64,000 bases of DNA from Elysia chlorotica (Eukaryota > Mollusca > Gastropoda > Plakobranchidae): positions 1-64,000 of the forward strand of contig RQTK01000107.1 in NCBI GenBank assembly GCA_003991915.1, in the 5' to 3' direction. A program made the position numbers and the translations under genes. Positions 53,270-64,000 of the stretch are shown piece by piece. Positions within the stretch are counted from its first letter, which is position 1, and each line of letters opens with the position of its first letter. The notes under the pieces are model-generated. The model searched no databases, was not told where the DNA came from, and worked only from the letters and a program-made list of their open reading frames with translations.

Positions 53270-54260
53270 CAGTTTTTTAAACCAAAGGCACATAAGCAGT
53301 GGACGCAATGTTGTTGGAAACGTACCCGTAAAAACAAAGCATTTATAAACATCACCGAGTGAGAAGGAAAATGCCACCATTCGTTACACGAATCACTTAC
53401 GGCCTCGCACTTAAAGTAAGAACATCTCATGCTAGGAAGTAATTATTCATATCATGTCTACCTAGGGATCGATGATTGAAAGAAAGAAAATGAACTATGG
53501 ATAAACCTTGACGTTTCCTGGTATTTTTAGGGTTGCATCTTTAGAGATAATATAAATAGATCTAGATAAAAAAGTAGAGTACCCTTCCGCAAATCTAAAT
53601 CTGCACATTTTACACATTTCCATCTCACATAAGAATAACACCAAAGAGAAAAAGTCAAATTACTGCATATATACGAGCTAATTATGTAATTATCGACACC
53701 TCACGTGAAATGAGCTTCACAGGCCGAGACGAACAGCCAATAATCACGAAGGCTGCAGTGAAACAAAAAGAGGGCAGAAGAATCGCGAGTTACACTAGTT
53801 ACTTACTTGTGTATAAACTGTCTCGGTGTCGTATCCATAAGGACCTATTGTTGTTATCGTAAGATACAGTAACATGTCAGTCTTTCTTCTGATAGGGTAT
53901 GAACTGCACCCGTTGCGGGCTTTGGAAGGGAAGAAGTCTATTACGTGTGAGTGTTTGTGTGTGTGGTAGGTGGATCCTAAAACAGGAGAGGGGGGGGGGG
54001 GGCATCTAAGTCTATCGCAGGACACAAACCACAGAAAACGAGGCCCAGGCTGCCTGTCACAGATTTAATTTCCTGTCGCTCTTACCATAGCATGGACCCA
54101 CAGTGACAAGGGTACATGTACTGGTCTATATCAACAAAGACCGGACTTGAAACTGACAGAGCGTCGTTCTAATGTGGACACACGAGATTGGGACTCGGGG
54201 TTTTACAATGGGAACGCGCCGGGGAAAAGCTATTAGTGTTTCACTAGGCGGGTGGTGAGG
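53270..54260. other. intergenic, nothing recognised
   Basis: A G run lies at about 53,990-54,002. No gene, RNA or mobile element recognised. Confidence 0.4.
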
Positions 54261-54268
54261 TACAGCTG

Positions 54269-54384
<116 letters not shown>

Positions 54385-54837
54385 ATCAGTGGAGGCAAGG
54401 GGAACAATCTGATTGTGACATGCGAGGAGGAAGAGATGTGGGGGACCCATAGATGTATACATCTATGGGGGGACGGCCCTCTATGTATGACTTATGTTTC
54501 ACAGGCTCCAAAATGAGCTGTGCTGTTGGAGTCTCCCACCTGTGGAGTGAAGTCACTATGTGCCTGCCTTTAGTGTACAGTGTCAGCAGCCAGAACCGCT
54601 AATTATCGTTATCACGCCATTATGCTTGTGTCTTTCCGCGGCTTGTCAAGAGAGCAATAAACCCGCGAGGATTACTCCCCCTGTCACAGAGACCTAAGTG
54701 TTTGTTGTGTGACTGCTAGAACTGTCTCTGTTATCTTTCTGTTACGATCTCGAGACAGTTGCCAGTTTTATCTCATTGTTTGGAATTTTCCAAACATTTT
54801 CAATTAACCAATCAATATGCTGACTGGTGTCTATCAG

Positions 54838-54930
54838 GACCACTAGTGGCTCAGTCGGTAGTGTTCTGAACTGACCAGCAGGAGGTCCGTGGTTCGAATC
54901 TCAAGTGGTGCCCCTGTCACTGAATAGGAT
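54838..54930 (+). repeat. tRNA-like SINE head
   Basis: accactagtggctcagtcgg (A-box-like) and ggaggtccgtggttcgaatc (B-box-like), with accact/agtggt able to pair as a partial acceptor stem. The T-arm does not pair properly, so this is a SINE head and not a functional tRNA. Confidence 0.5.
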
Positions 54931-55163
54931 ACTTCGTAAAACCTAGTGAAAATAAAATTAATTAAAGCAACAACTAGAAAGTTGATAATTGCAGGGCATT
55001 GCAGGAGTGCCCTCTAAACTGTTAGTGGTTTATTCCTTTATGACCCAGATTTTAAGCAATGCGAATGAGCAATTAATGCTCCATGAAGCCTGTATGCATT
55101 ATATTATCCTCTAGCTGAAGAAAACGAAGCCCACTCACCGAAGGTCCAAGACGGCGACGGGAG

Positions 55164-55165
55164 CT

Positions 55166-55202
<37 letters not shown>

Positions 55203-55262
55203 AAGAGAGAAAGAGAGAGAGAGAGAGAAAGAAAGAGAAAGAGAAATACAGATATAAAGAGA
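55164..55262. repeat. impure (GA)n microsatellite
   Basis: GA dinucleotide tract interrupted by GAAA and ATA, about 100 bp. Confidence 0.9.
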
Positions 55263-55269
55263 GGGAGAG

Positions 55270-55860
55270 ACATCTTTTTGGTAGAATGCCTCTCTCCCAT
55301 TATAATTTCAGGGAAGGAAAGTAGAGTTTAACATAATTGTAATTTTATTATCAATGGAAACGAATTCATTTTCCTAACACTTAAAGACAATATTGGGAAA
55401 TTACTTTAATTTCGATGTTATGAACAGTTCAAGCATCAAATCAGTAATCTAAGATTTAAGATTTTAACTTTTCGTAAATAGAGACGCGAGAGTATAACCG
55501 TAAAGAACTTCAACGATGTCAGAGTATTGCCTTAGACAAACAATTCGAAATGAAAAAGAATTTGCCTAAGGTTGTTCATGAATATTTCAGACCTAGTCTC
55601 ATAACATTCACAACAGGAACTGGTGGTCAGTCTTCTTCCGATGGTCAGTCTTCTTCCAATTGAAGGCGGGTACAGAGCGATATGTTACGCAATTTCCAAG
55701 AAGTTCTGAGGCATAGGTTTAATACTGATACTCTTGTAAAACACACTGATAGAGGGGAGTTGACTAGCTCAGGACTGACCCACCTATTGCAGAAAAAGAA
55801 TACTATTGAAACGTTTAACAGCAATGTATCTTAGACTATTGCTTTGTTTTGGCCTATTGG
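55270..55860. other. intergenic, nothing recognised
   Basis: A short direct repeat ggtcagtcttcttccratgg occurs at 55,624-55,660. No gene recognised. Confidence 0.4.
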
Positions 55861-55868
55861 CTCTTGAC

Positions 55869-56040
55869 TTACTTGACGTAGAGCCTTTCGCCAGCGTGGT
55901 CAACAGATCTCGCAGCTTCGGCTGTTTTCATCAATTCTGCGGTAAAAGTTTTCCATCCTTGTCTATCTTCTGCTTTAGTGCGTATTTTTTCTAGATCTGT
56001 TGCTGTTGTGAGTTTTAAACTCTTGTCTTGGCTCTGTCTA
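55869..56040 (-). pseudogene. LINE protein C-terminal fragment
   Basis: The minus-strand frame contains LTTATDLEKIRTKAEDRQGW followed by KTFTAELMKTAEAARSV. A 'DR..W' element near the C-terminus is typical of RTE-like LINE ORF2 proteins. The related fragment at 63,633-63,902 has the corresponding RDRNKWRAVV. Only the last ~55 residues are recognisable. Confidence 0.45.
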
Positions 56041-56109
56041 GGAAAATCTACACTCGGCAGGTCTAATGTGTGTGGAAAGAGACCATGAAAGATGATGAAG
56101 ATAGGTGGA

Positions 56110-57285
56110 ACCATACAACATCAGGAAAAAAACGCCGTGAAGTCGGCGTGTGATATAAACAAACACATTGTCGTTTATTGCTGACTTTATAAAACACCAT
56201 GAATACACTTACATCGATACATTTTAACAGTTTGTTAAGAAACGAAGTACGGTATATTCAATAATGATTAATACGTTACCCTAGGTGCACAAATAGAACC
56301 AAGGACTTCTCGATTGAAAGTCACACTATCTATTATTGTGTAGATTGGAAGTGAAATATCTAAGTCTGAACGACGCAAAACTAGTGACGCCTCAACTAAA
56401 ATGTAGTCATCATGCAGAAACTAATTGAAAATGTAGTCATCATGCAGAAACTATTTAGGAAGAGAATCATGCCCCCCCCCCCCTACCCCAATAAAAAAGT
56501 AGCCTAATACCCCCTATACTTTTTTGGGCCCATAAAATTATACTTATTTTTCTGTAATGTTCAACCTGTTGTTCAACCAACGTGTTTTATTTAAGTTGTT
56601 GAGAGTGTAGTACATGATTGTAATACGAGTGCAAGATTTTTTTTTCGTTTCTCTCATCATGGATGTCTGGTTACACCCTGTTAGATCACTTTGGTCCTGA
56701 GATGGCATTCTGCCGAACTAGCCCGGGGTGTGCTGGCTAGGAGTGCCCACAGTGTGGTAGGAACATTTCATCAGACTGTATGAAACAAGAAACCGGAAAG
56801 CCCACTCTAAGTCAATATTTAAATGAACCAATTTATTGTTCAATAAGTTTGTGAAGCGAAATACAATGATAAAAATTAATTCATAAGAACTCTGGGTACA
56901 TACAGAGGTCAATAAGAAAGCTTAAAGGATTAAAAAACAACAATTAAAGACACCTGATTTTATGAAAGCTGGGCACACAGAAATATGCTAACATGCAAGG
57001 TATACACATAACTTGAAAGTTAAGATACAATTTCACAGATCAAGTGTGCGCAAAACCGCCCGTGTTACTTCTTAGATATTAAAAGATACATACATACTTT
57101 CATTAAAAAAAAACTGTTATTACGTTAAGACACATAAATGAACGGAACTGAACAAAACTATTTGCTTAAGTTATAGATCTACTTTTTTCTTGAAAACTGT
57201 GTATGTTACTTTGCCCTCCTGTTTTCCCAACGTCCATCCTGAACGATATGACGTGCATTAAAACTATCCCAGACGGACCCGAGGC
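56110..57285. other. AT-rich intergenic sequence, nothing recognised
   Basis: A direct repeat, aaaatgtagtcatcatgcag, occurs twice at about 56,399-56,448, and a C run at 56,472-56,482. No gene recognised. Confidence 0.4.
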
Positions 57286-57289
57286 TCAT

Positions 57290-57485
57290 CTCTGACAATC
57301 TCTGCCACACAGAGGTAGATGTAGGGTCTCAAGACACCTGTCTCTGTCTGTTGGTCACACCATACTGACAGTCTGACACCGAGCCAACCAGTACGGAGCA
57401 AAGCTGCCTAAGCTGGGATTTAACCATGGACCTCCTGGTTGCAAACCTCGTGCTCCTCCGTTGAGCCACACCAAGTTTATAACGA
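57290..57485 (-). repeat. tRNA-derived SINE
   Basis: Plus-strand order is tctgccacacagaggtagat, caagacacctgtctctgtct, gacaccgagccaaccagtac, then the head on the minus strand with B-box-like ggaggtccatggttaaatcc and A-box-like tgtggctcaacggaggag. Same body as the 29,370 family. Confidence 0.65.
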
Positions 57486-57489
57486 ACCA

Positions 57490-59080
57490 AATATTTAAGG
57501 TCTACAATTTCATGGACACTGCGCGAGGAGGAACACACCAATAAAATACACTGTATGTCCGTAGTGGTAAAAATTGAACACTTCCATGAGATTGAGAGTG
57601 TGTATACATAATTATACACGTCGGGGTTTATAAAGGACTGCAATTAGGATATTTTACGAAAGGCGTGTACACAGCAACATTTCAACTAATGTTTATCAAG
57701 CACTACAGATATAGAGTAACAATTTCATGAGAATCATAGTTATAGAAACACAGAATCAATGTCTTTGATGACCAAAGCTCTTAAATAAATAAATTAATAC
57801 TTAAGACTTCACTTTAAGTGCAGCCAGTATATCCATTTTTATATTTGTTTTTAAATACGTGCACATATTATATCTAATAAAAACTGAATTTGCAAATATC
57901 CAGCAATTACAAAACGAGTATTAGGTAAAATATCAAGACTGTGTTTGGCCAGTATGAAGAAATATTCAAAACGTAGACAAACGAATAACAAAATATGGGC
58001 TACTATTTTGATTAGAGCCATGCTTATAACATCACCACCCTAAAACAAGCCGTGGAAGTTGATCTACTTTTGGAAAACTGATTGGAATCTATGCCTACAA
58101 AAATAACTTTCTACATTATGTTTAGAGACTAAAAATTGGATAAAGACACAATCAGTTATGTGCCAAAGAACTCCACACGAAGTGCTATGTAAAAAAAACA
58201 ACGTAACTGTTCATTAAAATAAATCCAAACGAGGAGAAGAATATTTTATTATAATGGAGCTAGGACCAAAGTATTTGAATCCCAAAATCTCCTATAAACC
58301 GCACAAGATAAAGCTACGTAATTAACCTAGGTAGATGGTATTTTCACTCTAGATTTGAATATGCACATTTTTTTTTAGAGAAATGTTTCATTTCACCACA
58401 ATTCGCCCCAAACCAACGAATTAATAAAACAAAACAATTCGTTAGAATGCTGGGTTATTATTGTAAATTGAGATGATAAAATTAAGCCTCATTTCAAATA
58501 TCAATCAAACGACAAAAAGAGGGGAACAAGTGTATAACGATTTCCTATAAGTGTATTAAAGAGTTGGTGCATTATTCTCTTCGTGAAAACAATTTAAATT
58601 CCATAAGTTAAAGATAATTCTGAGTTTAGCACAGATCTAATTTATCTATAATCCTTCAGCTTTGCCCATCCCACAATTCCCAGAATCTCGTGGGTTCTCA
58701 ACTAATCATTTTAATTGCGATTAAACAAAAAGTAAGGAAACCCCGAAGATGTTGCAAACTTGCAATGTGTGAATGTTCAACGACATTTAGTATAAAAACT
58801 TGGATTGAATTGGCGAGTAGGAAATTAGCTCCGAAGCATAATTGAACTGTTAAAAAACATTTCATAAACCAATATTAGTCAGGTTGTCAGCACAAAGAAA
58901 TCAGTATGATAGGCAATCAAAGAATTTTCCTTGGGCGGCAGCTGAACATGTTTACATCAGCAACGTAAATCTAGATTTAAAAATCAAGAGTCTCAGCATA
59001 AGGCAATGCCAAGGCTAATTAAAGCAGTGAAAATTCCATAAACCACATAAATATAGTGCCAAAAGTGAGGTCAGTCAAGC
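57490..59080. other. AT-rich sequence downstream of the kinase gene, nothing recognised
   Basis: Could be distal 3' UTR of the minus-strand kinase gene or intergenic. No repeat family or coding resemblance was found. Confidence 0.4.
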
Positions 59081-59084
59081 AGTC

Positions 59085-59165
59085 TGTCAGAGTTCATTCT
59101 CTTTCCAGTGGTTGGATGCCATGCTCTTCCATCTTTCTCGTTCAAGTGAGGTAAAAGATTAGATA
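59085..59165 (-). pseudogene. LINE protein C-terminal scrap
   Basis: On the minus strand the sequence reads TSLERERWKSMASNHWKENEL and a stop, resembling the extreme C-terminus of non-LTR retrotransposon proteins (an ERxRW element followed by a short tail). Too short to classify. Confidence 0.35.
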
Positions 59166-59392
59166 GAAGGATGAATTTCATCTTGAATACCGGAACTCTC
59201 CAAAAGATGAAATCTCTTCAACATCACAGATAAAGTCATGGTATTGCTATGGAGAAACTCCGTCTTTAATCACTTTAACATGATACATCTAAGTCTAAAA
59301 GTCTCTTTCTTGGCACGGCAAATTCTCTTCGAAAATGGAGATACTTTCTTCAGCAACATCTCAGAATCCATTACTGCTGTGATTGTCTAGAC

Positions 59393-62300
59393 CTAAAGAT
59401 CGGTATCAAAGCATGAGGAAATCTCATCGTCAACCACGGAACTCTCCTCGCGCTGTCTCGCCGAGCCGGCCTTCAGATACTCTATCACCGGAAACTGTTT
59501 GAATGTGCTGCTGTTCTTCTTGCCACCCCTGCCAGACACCGGCGAGGGAGACGACCGCCCGACCCCGTGGATGGAGTTGAGGCTGGAGGCGGCGCTCGCG
59601 CGACTCGCGTTGGGCGAGGAGGAGGCGCGGCCAGACCGGGCGTCGATCAGACTGGCCAGAGAGGACCTGCCCGACTGTCGCCCCGACACGGTGTCTGACG
59701 CAGCGCTGGCCCGCACGCCGGACGTCTCCAGCTCGAAGTAGTTGCCCTCCAGCTTGGCGCCGTAGCAGACGCCGCCGGCCCGCGCGCTCCCGCCAGACGA
59801 GCGCGGCGTGTCCAGGTTGTCAAAGACCAGAGAGGAGTAGCCGGGCACGGCCGACGTGTTGCGCTGCAGGGCAGCCGGGTCTGCGCAGCCGGACTTGGTC
59901 TTGATGGATCTGGGCGCCACGGGCGGCTTCTTGCTCCTTGTTTGTACAGCCCCGCGGTCTTTGTGGTCTTTGTCCGGCCTGTCGATAGAGCTCTTCTTGC
60001 TGCGGCGGGCTTTGAGCTTGAAGGAGTGGCTGAACTTGGGCGCCGGCTCGTAGTTATCCACCAGGGTGATGTACTCCGCGGCCGTGCTCTGGCTGAGGTC
60101 GCGGTGCTGGAAGCACGTCGGTATGGTGATCGTCACGTTCTTGATGGGGGCTTTAGGCGGGCCGGTGACAACCACAGTCACGGAGCTTCTACGGTTTGTG
60201 CCGTTGTTCCCATCACTACTCGTGCCAGCTCCGCCATGGACGCCTTTGTTACCAGCAGCTTTCGCAGTCTCCTCAATGGTAACCATGTTGTTATAGGACG
60301 CGATACCAGACTGATCTAAACCTTTCTCAATATCCTGGTTAGACTTCCGCTTCTGCTGCGCATGCTTCTTACTCATCGGGCCAATGATTTCCGGTAGCCT
60401 GAACTGCGCCGGTCCGGGGGAGGTTGGGGAGGCTGCGGGACTGAAGCCCTCGGAGGCGCGTCTGCTGACAGCCATGTGCGGTATAGTGGGCGGGGTCTGT
60501 CCAATCAGCGACAGCAGGTGGGCGTGCAGCACGGGGAAGTCTGGCCGCTTGTCGGGGTCCTTGGCCCAGCACAGCATCATGATGTTATAGCTGGGGGGGG
60601 GGAGAGATAGTGTGTTGGAGAGTTAGATAGAAGCACAGCATCATGATGTTATAGCTGGGCGGAGAGATAGCGTGTTGGAGGAGAGTTAGATAGGAGCACA
60701 GCATCATGATGTTATAGCTGGGCGGAGAGATAGCGTGTTGGAGGAGAGTTAGATAGAAGCACAGCATCATGATGTTATAGCTGTGTGGAGAGATAGCGTG
60801 TTGGAGGAGAGTTAGATAGAAGCACAGCATCATGATGTTATAGCTGTGTGGAGAGATAGCGTGTTGGAGGAGAGTTAGGAGCACAGCATCATGATGTTAT
60901 ACCTGGGCGGAGAGATAGCGTGTTGGAGGAGAGTTAGATAGGAGCACAGCATCATGATGTTATAGCTGGGGGAGAGATAGCGTGTTGGAGGAGAGTTAGA
61001 TAGGAGCACAGCATCATGATGTTATAGCTGGGGGGAGGGGGGGAGATAGTGTGTTGGAGGAGAGTTAGATAGGAGCACAGCATCATGATGTTATAGCTGT
61101 GTGGAGAGATAGCGTGTTGGAGGATTAGATAGAAGCACAGCATCATGATGTTATAGCTGGGCGGAGAGATAGTGTGTGAGTTACAAGAGAGCAACGCTAC
61201 AGATGAGCAGATGCAGATAGACTTAACATAGTGCTGGACAGAGTGTATGTTATAACATAACTAAAATACATCGGGATTGGAAGACACTAAGCCTTCAAGA
61301 TAGAACTAATAAGTGATGGGTTCAATGTAGTTTTTAAAATACTAAGGAAACTATGTATATTCAAAAGTTAGTAGATAAGCCATGGTTGAAAATGAAAACT
61401 TTGGGGGAAACATAAAATTTAAAGGAAGTTACAGCTGTATGCTCTACGTGTGCATGGTTTCTACACAACAGCCTTCTCTACGTTAGCATGGCTTATCAAT
61501 ATTTACATTATACTTCATGGCAATATATAATATAATGATAGTGTTTCCCTAGTAAAAACAAACTTACAGGTCATCGGGACAGAAAAATGGCGGTGCAAGC
61601 CTGCGCTTGCGCAGATAGTTGATGACGTCCCATCCGTCGACGCCAGGGTAAGGTGTGACGCCCCGACAGCAAAGCTCCCAGATCACGACACCAAATGACC
61701 ACTGGAGGGCAAGGGGGGAGGGGGGGGGTCAGGGCATCAATGGCAGCACTTGGACAATGGTCAAGGAGAGGGACAACCTGCCAAATCTCATCACAGAGCC
61801 ATCCGAGATATTTATTTAAAAACCTCAATGGTTTTATTTCATTTGGCATTAAAGCACCTATGATTAAGGCACACTTATTGGCTGCGGAGCTGTTCTTTGT
61901 GCTCGAACCTAGAGGCAACATTCTTTTGCTCTACTGTCTCTCTACCTCTCAATTTCTCCCCTTCTGTTGATTTCCCCTTTCTATTTTTCACCGTGCGACC
62001 ATAAATTACTTTATCTTTTCCCCAATTGTTTTTTTTTAAATCTATCTCTATGGATCTATCTCTCAGACTTGGTACTGTAAGCCCCCTGCTCTATGAGTAC
62101 CTACCACGTCAGACTTGGTGCTGTAAGCCCCCTGCTCTATGAGTACCTACCACGTCAGACTTGGTGCTGTAAGCCCCCTGCTCTATGAGTACTTGGTGCT
62201 GTAAGCCCCCTGCTCTATGAGTACCTACCACGTCAGACTTGGTGCTGTAAGCCCCCTGCTCTATGAGTACCTACCACGTGTAAGCCCCTGGGCTCTGTGA

Positions 62301-63065
62301 GTACTTGGTGCTGTAAGCCCCTGGGCTCTGTGAGTACTTGGTGCTGTAAGCCCCTGGGCTCTGTGAGTACTTGGTGCTGTAAGCCCCTGGGCTCTGTGAG
62401 TACTTGGTGCTGTAAGCCCCTGGGCTCTGTGAGTACTTGGTGCTGTAAGCCCCCTGCTCTATGAGTACTTGGTGCTGTAAGCCCCCTGCTCTATGAGTAC
62501 CTACCACGTCATACTTGGTGCTGTAAGCCCCCTGGAGCAAGGGGCTTGCAGTACCAAGTCTGACTGTAAGCCCCCTGCTCTATGAGTACCTACCACGTCA
62601 GACTTGGTACTGTAAGCCCCCTGCTCTTTAAGTACCTACCACGTCAGACTTGGTGCTGTAAGCCCCCTGCTCGATGCTCTCCACGGCCATCCATCGGATG
62701 GGCAGCTTCTTGCGGTTGTCGCTGGTGTAGTAGCCCTTCTCGTAGATGTCTCGGCACAGGCCGAAGTCGGCGACCTTGGCGCGATGCAGACTGTCCAGCC
62801 TGCAAACATGGTGATGATATATCAAAAACATCAGGGAATCACCTTCCTTGGAAATTTTCAAATGCATGCTTAAGTTCTACCTGTTTGACGATTGAAATTG
62901 ATCCGGTGAAAGTTGTAAATACCTATAATTATTGCTTGTGACTTTTAAATGTAATATTGTATTGTGTCAACATTATAGGATTATTCTTCTTTTGTACATG
63001 TGATAATGGAAATTGTTAAGCGCACTGAGAATGATTGTTCATGAAAGTGCGCTATATAAATACAA

Positions 63066-63119
<54 letters not shown>

Positions 63120-63152
63120 TACAACTACTACTACTACTACTACTACTACTAC

Positions 63153-63219
<67 letters not shown>

Positions 63220-63254
63220 GGCAGACAGACAGACAGACAGACAGACAGACAGGC

Positions 63255-63317
<63 letters not shown>

Positions 63318-63444
63318 ACACCCCACTTGCTCACATGCAGTTTCTGGCGGCGAGATCTCTGTGCACGAACTTGAGGCTGCTGAGATAGGCCATCCCACTG
63401 GCGATGTCTGCTCCAAACTTGATCACATCGTGAAGGGTGATGGT
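59393..63444 (-). CDS. receptor tyrosine kinase, Met/Ron-like, 3' exons (partial)
   Basis: Four coding exons (plus coordinates, 5' to 3'): 63,444-63,335; 62,799-62,640; 61,701-61,568; 60,590-59,393; all GT-AG and in phase. They encode the C-lobe of a tyrosine kinase: catalytic loop [28 protein letters not shown] with paired activation-loop tyrosines, [26 protein letters not shown], and [12 protein letters not shown]. The segment [20 protein letters not shown] closely follows the Met-family pattern (YL..RRL..P..CPD.LY..M); other receptor families are less similar but not excluded. The last exon adds a ~370-residue tail rich in Ser, Gly and Arg, far longer than vertebrate Met, with candidate SH2-docking tyrosines (EYITLV, YFELE, YSSLV). 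The extracellular part, membrane segment and N-lobe lie beyond position 64,000. Confidence 0.86.
60571..61165 (-). repeat. ~63-bp minisatellite made of the kinase last-exon acceptor edge
   Basis: About ten units (the first is the genuine exon edge) with starts near 60,571, 60,635, 60,698, 60,761, 60,825, 60,885, 60,947, 61,010, 61,078 and 61,138. On the minus strand each carries a pyrimidine-rich tract, the acceptor GCCCAG (or a variant), and CTATAACATCATGATGCTGT, the first bases of the last coding exon. The period of ~63 keeps one frame open through several units. Confidence 0.93.
61702..62060. other. kinase intron, unique part
   Basis: Intron sequence between the donor-side array and exon 61,568-61,701. 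A short G run lies at 61,711-61,729. No mobile element recognised. Confidence 0.5.
62064..62672 (-). repeat. minisatellite made of the activation-loop exon donor edge
   Basis: About 15 head-to-tail units plus the genuine exon end. The full unit is ~46 bp and reads on the minus strand GAGCAGGGGGCTTACAGCAC, CAAGTCTGACGTG, then the donor GTAGGTACTCATA. A derived 33-bp unit lacking the donor ([11 protein letters not shown] when translated) fills 62,280-62,445. Besides the genuine site at 62,639, about six units keep the GTG|GTAGGT junction. One unit at about 62,532-62,562 is inverted. Confidence 0.93.
62822..63075 (+). mobile_element. LINE 3' end in kinase intron (same family as 32,860)
   Basis: Translation of 62,828-62,902 gives [20 protein letters not shown] and DD before a stop, the usual C-terminus of CR1/jockey-like reverse transcriptases. 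The 3' UTR (aatattgtattgtgtcaaca, gataatggaaattgttaagc, gtgcgctatataaatacaat) matches the copy at 32,860-33,170. It ends in an (ATT)n tail from 63,066. Confidence 0.7.
63066..63118. repeat. (ATT)n microsatellite
   Basis: About 17 units, continuing into a short ACT/CTA tract up to 63,151; it is the tail of the preceding LINE end. Confidence 0.93.
63152..63317. repeat. (ACAG)n tetranucleotide microsatellite
   Basis: About 41 ACAG units with two single-base changes (near 63,221 and 63,253). It ends 17 bases from the splice donor of the kinase exon 63,335-63,444. Long frames of repeated CLSV or RQTD are artefacts. Confidence 0.95.
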
Positions 63445-63632
63445 CTGGAGTCAACAACAAGGAAAACATTACAGGGAAACATTACACAGAACACGGGGTA
63501 AACGCTTAGGAGGAGAAACTAAAAGATCTCTTCTAAGAGAGACCCTGAGATGGAGATGTCAACAGTTTGTGAACGTTATTGTTACAAAACCATGCGTAAA
63601 ACGTATGTGTTACCTTTTCTATTCCTTACTTG

Positions 63633-64000
63633 TTATTTGTATCCGTCGCCGTGTTCGTCGATAGGATCTCCAGCAGACATCACAACAGCACGCCATTTGT
63701 TTCTGTCCCTACTCCGCAGACTTATTTTGTGTAAACTTAGACCACTGCTCTTCTTAATGTTGTCAATCAAGGTGGTGGGAGGTCTGCATTTTCTTCTTTT
63801 GCCGGCAAACTTTCCTTGCAGGACTGTCTTCATTAAATCAGTCTTTTTGTTGCGTACTGCATGGTCCGTACATCTGAGTCTGCGTTTTTGGACATCACTC
63901 AATAGCTTTCGTGTGACACCTAGCTCTTTTAGGATACTGTCATTAGTTCTTTTCTCTTTCCAGCTAACTCTAAGAAGAGCGTCTGTATAACCACATTTCA
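63633..64000 (-). pseudogene. LINE ORF2 C-terminal fragment (RTE-like)
   Basis: The minus-strand frame 63,633-63,902 encodes DVQKRRLRCTDHAVRNKKTD, then TVLQGKFAGKRRKCRPPTTL, IDNIKKSSGLSLHKISL and RSRDRNKWRAVV. The order 'ILQGK-GKR--GRPP--W-DNI...DR--WR' is the conserved C-terminus of RTE-like non-LTR retrotransposon proteins. The element extends past the right edge of the window and sits in the kinase gene's intron or upstream region. Confidence 0.75.

Noticed and set aside
52665-53430. Phenylalanine- and serine-rich minus-strand frames of 140-200 codons
   Set aside because: Produced by the GAA and A-rich low-complexity tracts.
54838-54930. Possible functional tRNA gene
   Set aside because: A-box, B-box and a partial acceptor stem are present, but the T-arm and full seven-pair acceptor stem do not form; it fits a SINE head.
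59499-60590. Plus-strand frames up to 125 codons opposite the kinase last exon
   Set aside because: Antisense shadows of a GC-rich exon; the minus-strand frame joins the kinase exons in phase.
60571-61165. CRISPR-like regular spacing of repeats
   Set aside because: Units are head-to-tail copies with no unique spacers, derived from an exon edge, in an animal genome.
62271-62540. 89-codon frame of [11 protein letters not shown] repeats as a separate gene
   Set aside because: It is the donor-edge minisatellite of the kinase intron, not an independent gene.
63039-63416. Frames with repeated CLSV or RQTD residues
   Set aside because: They arise from the ACAG and ATT microsatellites; the only real coding sequence here is the kinase exon 63,335-63,444.

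Overview
The window is animal nuclear DNA, most probably from a mollusc or another lophotrochozoan. The evidence is intron-containing genes with GT-AG splice sites and animal protein families (MANF, NSUN6, Mab-21, a Met-like receptor kinase). There is also a dense mixture of DNA transposons, LINEs, tRNA-derived SINEs and long microsatellites. The species cannot be named from the sequence alone.

Positions 1-26,300 hold no recognisable host gene. They are a graveyard of nested, frameshifted mobile elements: a LINE 3' end, a gag-like fragment, a P-element/THAP transposase, several hAT-like fragments, a LINE ORF1/endonuclease, and a nearly complete piggyBac transposase. These are followed by two ~1.56 kb direct copies of a DIRS-like gag element, a Mutator-like transposase whose 3' part is duplicated, and piggyBac fragments interrupted by 63-bp minisatellites.

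Positions 26,464-37,499 (minus strand) carry NSUN6, an RNA cytosine methyltransferase. Nine coding exons join in phase, but the exon that should carry the PCSG motif was not found. A Rex1/CR1-like LINE (38.4-39.6 kb, minus) separates it from MANF (42,366-46,543, plus), a four-exon ER-stress neurotrophic factor that reads through completely. A long single-exon Mab-21-domain gene lies at 50,400-52,160 (minus). The 3' half of a receptor tyrosine kinase resembling Met/Ron lies at 59,393-63,444 (minus); its 5' exons lie beyond the right edge. The host genes show no obvious shared pathway.

The most striking pattern is that all four host genes carry local tandem duplications containing coding sequence. 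In the kinase gene, the intron after the activation-loop exon holds about 15 copies of that exon's 3' edge, several with its splice donor. The intron before the last exon holds about nine copies of that exon's 5' edge with its splice acceptor. NSUN6 duplicates the acceptor edge of its last exon, MANF duplicates most of exon 3 with its donor, and the Mab-21 gene repeats a 77-bp coding unit read in two frames. A piggyBac remnant has grown a 63-bp minisatellite next to its coding sequence. Such arrays are candidate sources of alternative splicing or copy-number polymorphism.
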